Assembly (NCBI GenBank): GCA_040005265.1
Contig: JBDTZF010000102.1
Coordinates: 1-9,842, forward strand
DNA: 9,842 nt
Reading direction: 5' to 3'
Origin: JBDTZF01 sp040005265
GTDB taxonomy: Bacteria > Verrucomicrobiota > Verrucomicrobiia > Chthoniobacterales > UBA10450
Below are positions 1 through 6,929 of the stretch, piece by piece; position 1 is the first letter of the stretch; every line of letters begins with the position of its first letter. Under the pieces are notes generated by a model, which was not told the DNA's origin, did no database searches, and saw only the letters and a program-made list of their open reading frames with translations. A program made the position numbers and the translations under genes.

Positions 1-14
1 GCACAAGGTGAAGA

Positions 15-974
15 ATGCCGGCGCCAAAGAAGCTCTGGATCATCCTCGCCTTTGCCGGGATTTATCTGATTTGGGGTTCGACTTATCTCGGGATTCTTTT
101 TGCGATTCAATCCATTCCGCCGCTGCTCATGGCAGGTGCCCGGTTTCTTCTCGCCGGCACGATTCTGTATGCAGTGGCCTGCATGAGTGGTGCACCGAAG
201 TCGCGATGGATCGAGTGGCGAACTTCGCTAATCGTCGGCGCCTGTTTGCTGCTCGGTGGCAACGGCGGGGTCACACTCTCTGAACAATATGTGCCTTCCG
301 GACTCGCCGCATTGCTCGTGGCCACTGTGCCGATTTACATCGCGCTGTTGAGCTGGCTGTTTGGATTGGGACAACGGCCAACTGCGATCACCTGGGCGGG
401 CCTGGCCGGTGGCTTCGTCGGAGTCGGTGTGCTGATCGGACCGGCGTTGCGGTTCAAGGCGACGGGCGAATCGCCGTATGCGTGGATTGGAATGTCGATC
501 TTGCTTTGCTCGTCGCTGATCTGGTCGGCGGGTTCGCTTTATGCCCGTAACGCCCAGAACGCGCCGTCCCCGTTTCTCGGCGCTGCGCAGCAAATGCTTT
601 GTGGCGGCGCGCTGTTGTTCATCGCTGGAATCGTGCGCGGGGAGTTGCGCCTCTTCGATCCGGGGCGGGTTACAACACAATCGTTTGTCGCCTTCATCTA
701 TCTTGTGTTGATCGGCGGAATCATCGGTTATGTTTCATATGCATGGCTACTGCGCCACTGCGAGCCGGCCAAAGTTGCCACGTACGCGTACGTGAATCCG
801 ATTGTGGCAGTCACTCTCGGCGCGCTCTTTGCCCATGAAACTTTATCTTTCCGTACGCTGCTCGGTGCGGCATTGATTATCGGCTCGGTCGCGGTTGTAA
901 TAACCGCACAACAAATGAAACCAAAAGGCTCCGGCATCCCGACGATCATCGAGCCGGCCGATTGCGCACGATGA
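15..974 (+). CDS. EamA-family drug/metabolite transporter (YedA-like exporter)
   Basis: This is a 319-residue inner-membrane protein of the drug/metabolite transporter superfamily, a group that exports amino acids, metabolites or drugs by secondary transport. The sequence is almost entirely hydrophobic segments, consistent with about ten transmembrane helices in two EamA repeats (roughly residues 8-140 and 155-298). The N-terminal WGSTYLGI segment and the second-repeat stretch around YAYVNPIVAVTLGALF are typical of the YedA-like branch. Length matches the family (about 300). The ATG at 15 is preceded by AAGGTG at 5-10, a plausible though closely spaced ribosome binding site. The stop TGA overlaps the next gene's ATG as ATGA, so the two are probably translationally coupled. 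The substrate cannot be inferred. The family call is firm. Confidence 0.92.
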   Translation: MPAPKKLWIILAFAGIYLIWGSTYLGILFAIQSIPPLLMAGARFLLAGTILYAVACMSGAPKSRWIEWRTSLIVGACLLLGGNGGVTLSEQYVPSGLAALLVATVPIYIALLSWLFGLGQRPTAITWAGLAGGFVGVGVLIGPALRFKATGESPYAWIGMSILLCSSLIWSAGSLYARNAQNAPSPFLGAAQQMLCGGALLFIAGIVRGELRLFDPGRVTTQSFVAFIYLVLIGGIIGYVSYAWLLRHCEPAKVATYAYVNPIVAVTLGALFAHETLSFRTLLGAALIIGSVAVVITAQQMKPKGSGIPTIIEPADCAR

Positions 975-2146
975 CAACTCCATCCAACAGCCCGAAAGAC
1001 CGAAACGAGACGGTCGACGTCGTGAAACGCAACTGGCGCGCTGAAGTCGAAACAGCGCTGACTTATCGCGACCTGGCCAGCCGGGAGCCGGATGAGAAAC
1101 GCAAAGGCATTTTATTGCGCATGGCTGAGGCGGAAGAGCGGCACGCGCAACGCTGGGAACAAAAGCTGAAGGACCTCGGCGTCGCGCCGCCGGTTCTCGA
1201 GAACAGTATTGGCCGCCGTTTGAACCGTTGGTGGAACAAAATCGCCGGCGCAGATATCGCCATTCGCCGAATGGAAGCGGCTGAGGAAAAACACGAGGCC
1301 GAGTTTCGCGACCAAGCCGATCGCGCGCTGGCCGGAGAAGCGGATGTGCAGGATTTTCTGCGGCAAAGCGCACTGGAAGAAAAAGCGCATGCCCGCGCAT
1401 TAAACGTAATGGCAGCGCCGCCTAGCCCGAGGACAGCGCTCGATGCGATCTTGAAGCGCGAGCGCTGGCACGGGCGCGGTGGAAGCTGGGTGGCCGATGC
1501 CATCTACGGCGCAAACGATGGACTCGGCGCAGTCTTCGGAATTGTTTCCGGCGTAGCCGGCGCGACGAATAACCAGCAGCATTTCATCCTCCTCTCTGGT
1601 CTCGCAGGAATGATGGCATCGACATTGTCGATGGGCGCGGGTGCTTATCTTGCTGCAAAGAGCGAAGCGGAAGTTTACGAGGCCGAGATTTCGCGTGAGC
1701 GCGCCGAAGTGGAGGAAAATCCCGAGGAAGAAATCGAAGAGATGTCGCTCTTCTATCAGCTGCAGGGATTCAGTCCCGAGGAAGCGCAGAAAATGGCGGA
1801 GCGCCTTGCCGAACAACCGGAACAATTCATCCAGGCGATGGCCCAAAGCGAGCTCGGCCTCTCCCAGCATCGGTTCCCGAATCAATGGACGGCCGCATTT
1901 TCCGCAGGACTTTCCACCGCGATCGGCGCCTTCGTTCCGATCATTCCGTTTTTCTTTTTCGGCGGGTTCAACGCGGTGATTGCTTCCTTTGGCATTAGCT
2001 TGCTCGCGCACTTCGCAGTGGGCGCCTTGAAATCGCTCATCACGATCCGTTCCTGGTGGGCGTCAGGTCTCGAAATGACCTGGATCGGCGTGATTGTGGC
2101 AGTAGTGACGTACGGGCTCGGACTCCTCTTCGGCGCAGTCGCTTAA
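971..2146 (+). CDS. Ferritin-like/rubrerythrin domain fused to VIT1/CCC1 transporter (MbfA-like iron/manganese exporter)
   Basis: The product is a 391-residue two-domain protein. Residues about 20-147 form a ferritin-like four-helix domain with three ExxH pairs (E55/H58, E105/H108, E137/H140) and an early Glu (E25 or E27), as expected for a di-iron site. Residues about 170-391 are a VIT1/CCC1 transporter, with DAIYGANDGLGAVFGIVSG at the first membrane helix, a LSMGAGAYLAAKSE segment, a Glu-rich cytoplasmic helix (about 231-295), and helices ending in a GLGLLFGAVA tail. This architecture matches MbfA (membrane-bound ferritin A) of alphaproteobacteria, which exports iron and protects against peroxide. 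I chose the ATG at 971, which overlaps the upstream TGA, over an in-frame TTG at 962. The exact metal, Fe or Mn, is inferred. No Irr or Fur box was recognised nearby. Confidence 0.93.
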   Translation: MTTPSNSPKDRNETVDVVKRNWRAEVETALTYRDLASREPDEKRKGILLRMAEAEERHAQRWEQKLKDLGVAPPVLENSIGRRLNRWWNKIAGADIAIRRMEAAEEKHEAEFRDQADRALAGEADVQDFLRQSALEEKAHARALNVMAAPPSPRTALDAILKRERWHGRGGSWVADAIYGANDGLGAVFGIVSGVAGATNNQQHFILLSGLAGMMASTLSMGAGAYLAAKSEAEVYEAEISRERAEVEENPEEEIEEMSLFYQLQGFSPEEAQKMAERLAEQPEQFIQAMAQSELGLSQHRFPNQWTAAFSAGLSTAIGAFVPIIPFFFFGGFNAVIASFGISLLAHFAVGALKSLITIRSWWASGLEMTWIGVIVAVVTYGLGLLFGAVA

Positions 2147-2264
2147 GACGCGCGAAATGTCGTTGCGCAGTAGCGGCAGAATTTGCCAGACTTCGAGATT
2201 CATTGCCGGCGGCGAGTGGAAGCAGGGGCCGCGGCGCAACTCAAAAAAAGCTAAAATCCAAATC

Positions 2265-2645
2265 ATGAAGAACTTGTTTCAAACTCTGCTTATTATTGCG
2301 GTGGGTGGTTGGCTCGCCCAAACAGCTCGGGGTGCCGAAGACGACCCAGTCAAGCTGGCTCCGCGCATGTATCGAGTGCTCCTGGACAATCATCAGGTCC
2401 GCGTTCTCGATGTTCGCTTACGACCCGGCCAAAAAACGCCGATGCATTCGCATCCCGATTACATCATCTATGCGTTAGAGGGAGGCACCGCGCGATTCTT
2501 TGACGAAAAAGGGAAAGCAACCACGATGCATGTGCGACCGGGCAAATGTGTGTGGCGGGAAGACGAAACCCACGCAGTGCAAAACATTGGCAAGCACACC
2601 ATCCATGTGCTCAACATCGAGGTAAAAGGCGTTAGGATGTTTTAG
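2265..2645 (+). CDS. Small secreted cupin-domain protein
   Basis: The 126-residue product starts MKNLFQTLLIIAVGGWLAQT, a basic-hydrophobic signal peptide with likely cleavage after G23 (ARG then AED), so it is probably periplasmic. The rest is a single cupin barrel. Motif 1 has H61-S-H63 with a downstream E72 and GG, and motif 2 is PGKCVWREDETHAVQN with H103. The three His could bind a divalent metal. Catalytic and purely binding cupins look alike at this level, so no reaction can be assigned. The reading frame stays open upstream to 2157, but the signal peptide begins exactly at the ATG at 2265, which decides the start. It stands alone, 118 bp after the VIT gene and 28 bp before the permease, on the same strand. 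Confidence 0.85.
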   Translation: MKNLFQTLLIIAVGGWLAQTARGAEDDPVKLAPRMYRVLLDNHQVRVLDVRLRPGQKTPMHSHPDYIIYALEGGTARFFDEKGKATTMHVRPGKCVWREDETHAVQNIGKHTIHVLNIEVKGVRMF

Positions 2646-2673
2646 ATGTTTGTTGCTTGATTCGTTAGGCTAA

Positions 2674-4020
2674 ATGTCGTCGTTGACCGAAGCCAAAGGG
2701 CTCGCGCGGCAGCTCGGGCTCTTTGGCACGACGATGGCCGTGATGGGCGGCATCATCGGCGCCGGGATTTTCATTAATCCATATATCGTCGCCCAGCGTG
2801 TGCATACACCAGCGCTGATTCTTGGCGTCTGGGTGGTGGGCGGATTGATTGCGCTGGCCGGCGGATTTATTTACGCAGAACTGGCCGCGCGACTGCCGGT
2901 CGTCGGCGGGCAATACGCTTATTTGCGCGACGCGTTTCATCCCGCCGTGGCATTCATCTATGGCTGGGTGCTGCTGCTTGTAATTCAGACAGGCGGCATG
3001 GCAGCCGTCGCGGTAACGTTCGCCAGATATTTTCTCGAGCTGACGCACTGGCCGATCAACGACTCGGTTGTTGCTGCGACTGCGCTCGGGCTGCTTACCG
3101 CGATTAATTGCGCGGGCGTGCGCGCCGGTAGCCGCGTGCAGTCGATCCTGACGCTGACCGCGATCGGGGCGATTGGCGTGCTCGAGGCGTTCAGCTTTTC
3201 GCGCGGCACGTCGCAAATTTCCTGGCAACCGGTGCTCGACAAGCCAGTCGATGTCGATCTTGCACTCACGTTCGGTTCTGCGATGACACCGGTCTTATTC
3301 GCTTATGGTGGCTGGCAGACGTCGAGCTTTCTCGGCGGCGAGGTGCGCGATGCGCGGCGAATTCTCCCGCGCGCCCTGATTCTCGGCGTCATTGGCGTGA
3401 TCGTTGTTTATACATCGGTAAATTTCGTTTACTTGCGCGCGCTCGGTCCCGAAGGCCTGGCCGGATCTACAACGCCAGCCTCCTCTATGATGCGCGCTTT
3501 GCTCGGCCCGGCTGGTGCGCAGTTTATCGCTGCGGGAATTGCCTTCTCCGCGTTCGGATTCCTGGCCCAATCGATGTTAACCGCGCCGCGCGTTTATTTC
3601 GCGATGGCGGAGGACGGCGTCTTTTTCCGAAGCGTCGCGCGAGTTCACCCGCGCACGCACGCCCCTGTGGTGGCGATCATTCTTCAAGGCGCGTGGGCAA
3701 TTGCGATCGCGCTTACTGGCACGTATGCCCAAGTGATCAACTATGTTATCGCGATGGACTGCATTTTCTTTGGGCTAACGGCAGCATGTTTGTTTGTCTT
3801 GCGCCGCCGCGCACGTCAGGACTCCGAGCCGGTCAATTTTCGTGTTCCCGGGCATCCCTGGACGACACTGCTATTCATTGCGGCGAACTGGGCGGTCGTG
3901 GCGAGCACATTTATCCACGATCCGATGCGATCGTTCATCGGACTCGGCATCGCCATCGCCGGTTTGCCCGCGTATCTTTTGTGGCGACATAGATCGACAG
4001 CCTTTTCAGCCACAGATTAA
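2674..4020 (+). CDS. APC-superfamily amino acid permease
   Basis: This 448-residue integral membrane protein belongs to the amino acid/polyamine/organocation superfamily, which takes up or exchanges amino acids across the inner membrane. The diagnostic first helix holds the glycine-rich substrate-binding turn GGIIGAGIF (residues 25-33), followed by a typical helix-2/3 region with FIYAELAARLPVVGGQYAYL. About twelve hydrophobic segments can be counted, and length is normal. The broken-helix 6 region lies near ALTFGSAMTPVLFAYGGW. It resembles LAT/exchanger-type members more than the AroP group, but the substrate is not readable. Its last codons and TAA stop fall inside the repeat element at 4011-4097. 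An aminotransferase follows 89 bp downstream on the same strand, which would fit amino acid uptake followed by catabolism (inference). Confidence 0.93.
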   Translation: MSSLTEAKGLARQLGLFGTTMAVMGGIIGAGIFINPYIVAQRVHTPALILGVWVVGGLIALAGGFIYAELAARLPVVGGQYAYLRDAFHPAVAFIYGWVLLLVIQTGGMAAVAVTFARYFLELTHWPINDSVVAATALGLLTAINCAGVRAGSRVQSILTLTAIGAIGVLEAFSFSRGTSQISWQPVLDKPVDVDLALTFGSAMTPVLFAYGGWQTSSFLGGEVRDARRILPRALILGVIGVIVVYTSVNFVYLRALGPEGLAGSTTPASSMMRALLGPAGAQFIAAGIAFSAFGFLAQSMLTAPRVYFAMAEDGVFFRSVARVHPRTHAPVVAIILQGAWAIAIALTGTYAQVINYVIAMDCIFFGLTAACLFVLRRRARQDSEPVNFRVPGHPWTTLLFIAANWAVVASTFIHDPMRSFIGLGIAIAGLPAYLLWRHRSTAFSATD

Positions 4021-4097
4021 CACGGATGAAACACGGATAAGAATTTGAATCTGGAAATCAGGAATTTCGGATCCGTGAAAATCCGTGTTCATCCGTG
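4011..4097. repeat. Palindromic intergenic repeat built of six CACRGAT/ATCCGTG heptamers
   Basis: Three heptamers on the left (CACAGAT at 4011, CACGGAT at 4021 and 4032) face three inverted copies on the right (ATCCGTG at 4071, 4081 and 4091), around an A/T-rich centre. The right-hand copies are exactly 10 bp apart and the left ones 10 and 11 bp, about one helical turn. The outer arms (4021-4038 and 4081-4097) would pair with a single bulged base. Similar CACAGATTAACACGGAT-type sequences are a familiar dispersed intergenic repeat in environmental bacterial genomes. The element contains the permease stop codon and ends just before the aminotransferase start. Confidence 0.75.
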
Positions 4098-4109
4098 GCC
4101 AATAAGAGC

Positions 4110-5201
4110 ATGACAAAGCGCTCCGAATACATGGAATGGGCGAAGCTCCATTCGCAGGCCCGTTTCAGCCTGGCCGCAAGCGGTGTTCTGAACGTGCCGT
4201 TATCGGAGTTTCCTCCAAGACCGGACAACATCGAGATCACCGGTCCGGGCGGATACGGCTTCGCGCCACTCCAACAGCGGATCGCCCGTCACACCGGCGT
4301 TTCGGAAGAATGCGTAGTCACGGCGGCCGGCACTTCGATGGCGAACCATCTGGCCATGGCCGCCGTTCTCAATCCCGGAGACGAAGTGCTGATCGAACAA
4401 CCTGCTTATGGACCGCTTGTCGATGTTGCCAATTATCTCGAGGCACGGGTGAAACGAGTCTCTCGAGAATTCGATACGGGGTTCTCCATCGAGCTGGGCA
4501 GATTCGGCAGTGCCATCACATCCGCGACGCGCCTGATCGTCCTTACAAATCTGCATAATCCGAGCGGCGCATTGATTCCGCCGGAAACCCTGCGCGCGCT
4601 CGGTGAGATCGCGCAACGCGCCGGTGCGTATGTCCTGGTGGACGAGGCTTATCTCGAAATGATGTTCGACAGCGATGCGCCGTTTGCGTTCCAAGTTGGC
4701 CAATCGTTCGGAGCCGACAATCCATTCATTGTCACCAACAGCCTGACGAAAACATACGGCCTCAGCGGACTGCGTTGCGGCTGGGTGCTGGCTTCGCCGG
4801 ATCTGGCAAAGCGGATGTGGCTATTCAACGATCTGTTTGGCGTAAACGCAGCCCATCCAGCCGAACAACTCTCAGTGATCGCGTTCGATCATCTGAAACA
4901 ATTTCGCGAGCGTGCGCGAGATCTGTTATCAATCAATCGTGCGCTACTCGACGCATTTCTTGATTCGAGAAATGACCTGGAATGTTTCCGGCCGGCGACG
5001 GGCACCGTCGTCTTTCCTCGCCTCGCCCACGGCGATGCCGAAGCATTCGTGAAATTGCTACGGGAAAAATACGAGACGAGCGTCGTGCCCGGCAAGTTCT
5101 TCGAGATGTCGCAACATTTCCGAATCGGTATCGGCAGCGATACCGAAACCGTGCGCGGCGGTCTTGAGCGTGTAAGCGCGGCGTTGGACGAATTTAGGTA
5201 G
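4110..5201 (+). CDS. PLP-dependent aminotransferase, class I/II (fold type I)
   Basis: The 363-residue product carries the full fold-type I signature. PLP-contacting residues are N150 in HNPSG, D178 and Y181 in VDEAYLE, and the Schiff-base lysine K214 in NSLTKTYGLSGLR, with R222 as the phosphate-binding Arg. R338 in HFRIG is the expected substrate alpha-carboxylate Arg. Y100 in QPAYGPL sits at the usual aromatic position. The protein is somewhat shorter than typical aspartate aminotransferases (about 390-400), mostly at the N-terminus. A GTG at 4095 in the same frame lies inside the upstream repeat, and the ATG at 4110 is preferred because it begins clear of the repeat. Sequence alone does not give the amino donor. 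The neighbours (amino acid permease, gamma-glutamyl hydrolase-like protein, HAD phosphatase) suggest amino acid turnover. Confidence 0.9.
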   Translation: MTKRSEYMEWAKLHSQARFSLAASGVLNVPLSEFPPRPDNIEITGPGGYGFAPLQQRIARHTGVSEECVVTAAGTSMANHLAMAAVLNPGDEVLIEQPAYGPLVDVANYLEARVKRVSREFDTGFSIELGRFGSAITSATRLIVLTNLHNPSGALIPPETLRALGEIAQRAGAYVLVDEAYLEMMFDSDAPFAFQVGQSFGADNPFIVTNSLTKTYGLSGLRCGWVLASPDLAKRMWLFNDLFGVNAAHPAEQLSVIAFDHLKQFRERARDLLSINRALLDAFLDSRNDLECFRPATGTVVFPRLAHGDAEAFVKLLREKYETSVVPGKFFEMSQHFRIGIGSDTETVRGGLERVSAALDEFR

Positions 5202-5224
5202 CGCACGTGTCGCGGCTTTTGCCA

Positions 5225-5249
5225 TCCCTTTCGGGGCTCAGAATGACAG
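5225..5249. repeat. Solo copy of a CTCAGRATGACAG-type dispersed repeat half-site
   Basis: This 25-bp stretch matches 18 of 25 positions of the right arm of the inverted repeat at 8688-8712, including 13 of the last 14 (CTCAGRATGACAG). It lies in the 80-bp gap between the aminotransferase and the C26 hydrolase. No inverted partner is present nearby, so it looks like a relic half of the same repeat family. Confidence 0.55.
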
Positions 5250-5281
5250 TGCTATTTAAGAAATGAATTGTAGTTTCGCTC

Positions 5282-5914
5282 ATGCCTAATCTGGCCACAT
5301 GGATCCGGGAAAAGGACGACAAATGGTTTCGTCCGATTTTCGCGAAGCATCCCGAGATTAAAGTCTGGAACGCTTTGAGCGACGAAACGTCGATCGAAAA
5401 CATGAACGGCCTCCTTCTTACCGGCGGCGCGGACATTGCGCCGGAATTTTTGCGGCAGGAAGTCGCCGATCCTTCCGTGCTGGAAAAAGATATCGATCCT
5501 AAACGCGATCGCTGGGAGTTTGCTGCGACCGAGAATGCGCTGGCGCACGGTCTTCCGATTCTCGGCATCTGCAAAGGAATGCAAGTTTTCAACGTTGCGC
5601 TCGGTGGAACACTGAAGCTCGACATTCCGGGACACAGATTGCCAGAACAGAAAGATCACAATATTCAACCGCTTAGATACGACCGAAACGCATCTAATCG
5701 TTTACCGAATGTGAACAGCTCGCATCACCAGGCCATCGACCGTCCAGGAGAAGGCTTGGAAGTGGAAGCCTGGTGCGCCACTGACGGCGTCATCGAGCAG
5801 CTCCGTATGCGAAATCATCCGTTTGCCGTGGGAGTCCAGTATCACCCCGAGCGAGACGCGAAATATTACGAAACGCTGTTTGAGGATTTCTTTGCTCGCT
5901 TCGCAAAACGTTGA
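5282..5914 (+). CDS. Class I glutamine amidotransferase-like hydrolase (peptidase C26, gamma-glutamyl-GABA hydrolase-like)
   Basis: The 210-residue product is a class I GATase fold. LLLTGGADIAP (45-54) is the oxyanion loop of the C26 family. GICKGMQ carries the nucleophile C97, VNSSHHQA is a PuuD-type substrate-pocket motif, and VQYHPE gives the catalytic H188 and E190. The family cleaves gamma-glutamyl amide bonds, as PuuD does in putrescine breakdown. The usual Arg after the nucleophile is Lys here (K98). It is about 40 residues shorter than E. coli PuuD, and much of the shortfall is at the N-terminus. An in-frame TGA at 5264-5266 rules out an earlier start, so the short form is real unless there is a frameshift. 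The HAD phosphatase gene follows 16 bp downstream and is probably cotranscribed. The true substrate is unknown. Confidence 0.87.
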   Translation: MPNLATWIREKDDKWFRPIFAKHPEIKVWNALSDETSIENMNGLLLTGGADIAPEFLRQEVADPSVLEKDIDPKRDRWEFAATENALAHGLPILGICKGMQVFNVALGGTLKLDIPGHRLPEQKDHNIQPLRYDRNASNRLPNVNSSHHQAIDRPGEGLEVEAWCATDGVIEQLRMRNHPFAVGVQYHPERDAKYYETLFEDFFARFAKR

Positions 5915-5930
5915 ATCGTTAACTACTCCA

Positions 5931-6812
5931 ATGTCCACTCCGCAGAACAGCATCGCGATCGTTTATGATTACGATCAAACGTTGAGTCCGAGCTACATGC
6001 AGGACGAAGTAGTTTTTCCTGCATTCGGAATCAATGGCGAAAGTTTTTGGCGTCGTTGCACCGAGCTTGTGCGCGAAGGCGGTTACGATAACGAACTGGC
6101 CTACATGAAGGTGTTGCTCGACACGCTGGGCATGGACCGTCCCACTAACGCTGAATTAAGAAAACTCGGCGCCAAACTGAATTTTTACAAAGGCCTGCCA
6201 GAAATGTTCGAGGAATTCCGCGGCGGGCTGCTTAATGCCGAGCAAGTCGCCCACGGGATTACAGTGGAACACTACATTATCTCCTCGGGCATGAAGATCC
6301 TGCTGGAAGGAAGCCGGTTGGCGCCTTTCGTGCGCGCGATTTTCGGATGCGAATTCGCCGAGGACAACGAAGGGCGAATCACGTTTCCCAAACGCGTGAT
6401 CAGCCACACTCAGAAAACACAGTTCCTGTTTCGCATCAATAAGGGCCTGCTCGATATGTCGCAGGATGTGAACGATCACATGGATGCCGACATCCGGCCG
6501 GTCCCGTTCCCGAACATGATTTACGTCGGCGATGGCCCGACCGATGTTCCCTGTTTCACAGTAATGAAGAAAAACGGCGGTGAAGCGATCGCGGTGTATA
6601 ACCCTGAGGATCCGCTGCGCGCCGGTTTCAAGAAATGCTACCAGCTCTCGACTCACGCCGATCGCGTGAAACATATTGCGCCGGCGGATTACCGGCCGAA
6701 CACGCATTTGCGCATGTTGCTCGAGCAAATGGTCGAAGAAATCGCCAACCGCATTGTTGAGCAACGCAAGTCTGCGATAGAGACCGGCACGGTCCGGGCA
6801 CCGAAATACTGA
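5931..6812 (+). CDS. HAD-superfamily phosphatase (phosphoserine phosphatase-like)
   Basis: The 293-residue product shows all four HAD motifs. Motif I is VYDYDQTLSP, with nucleophile D13 and acid/base D15. Motif II is IISSG (S118/S119). The motif III lysine is in the FPKRVISHTQKTQ region. Motif IV is VGDGPTDVPCF, with D201 and D205. Between motifs I and II lies a helical cap of about 100 residues, longer than in SerB-type enzymes, and the C-terminal tail after residue 240 is mostly helical. It probably hydrolyses a small phosphorylated metabolite in the cytoplasm. The frame stays open upstream to 5823 inside the C26 gene, but the ATG at 5931 gives motif I its usual near-N-terminal place and a 16-bp gap from the upstream stop. 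It is the last + strand gene and faces the - strand block. Confidence 0.88.
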   Translation: MSTPQNSIAIVYDYDQTLSPSYMQDEVVFPAFGINGESFWRRCTELVREGGYDNELAYMKVLLDTLGMDRPTNAELRKLGAKLNFYKGLPEMFEEFRGGLLNAEQVAHGITVEHYIISSGMKILLEGSRLAPFVRAIFGCEFAEDNEGRITFPKRVISHTQKTQFLFRINKGLLDMSQDVNDHMDADIRPVPFPNMIYVGDGPTDVPCFTVMKKNGGEAIAVYNPEDPLRAGFKKCYQLSTHADRVKHIAPADYRPNTHLRMLLEQMVEEIANRIVEQRKSAIETGTVRAPKY

Positions 6813-6823
6813 TTTCGCAACCT

Positions 6824-6929
6824 CTGTAGCCACCGGCCTTTGGCCGGTCAAGGTTTTGGCGCGCGTCGATTGACGGCCCACCAGCCTTCGCGAAACGCTT
6901 TGGCGCGGCAGGCAGGGCTGCGGCTACAG
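6824..6929. repeat. Intergenic element with CTGTAGCC terminal inverted repeats and an internal hairpin
   Basis: The element is bounded by CTGTAGCC (6824-6831) and its exact inverted copy GGCTACAG (6922-6929). Just inside the left end is a perfect 7-bp stem, ACCGGCC/GGCCGGT, with a TTT loop (6832-6848). TTTGGCGCG also occurs twice inside. It fills nearly the whole gap between the convergent HAD and 413-residue genes and provides the TAG stop of the latter. It encodes nothing and resembles a short REP- or MITE-like repeat. The hairpin has no proper T-run after it, so I do not call it an intrinsic terminator, though it may act as one in both directions. Confidence 0.6.

Noticed and set aside
2157..2264. 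In-frame N-terminal extension of the cupin gene (36 residues upstream of the ATG at 2265)
   Set aside because: A clean signal peptide starts exactly at 2265, and the upstream stretch is polar and unlike any cupin N-terminus.
2063..2266. Possible small - strand gene covering the gap between the VIT and cupin genes
   Set aside because: Half of it overlaps the VIT coding region antisense, and it shows no recognisable motif or ribosome binding site.
4095..4109. GTG start for the aminotransferase
   Set aside because: It lies inside the heptamer repeat and adds only five residues; the ATG at 4110 is more likely.
5202..5281. Riboswitch or promoter upstream of the C26 hydrolase
   Set aside because: The gap is short and partly filled by a dispersed repeat half-site; no conserved aptamer or promoter hexamers were seen.
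6832..6848. Intrinsic terminator for the HAD phosphatase gene
   Set aside because: The stem is perfect but only 7 bp and no run of T follows; it is better explained as part of the repeat element.
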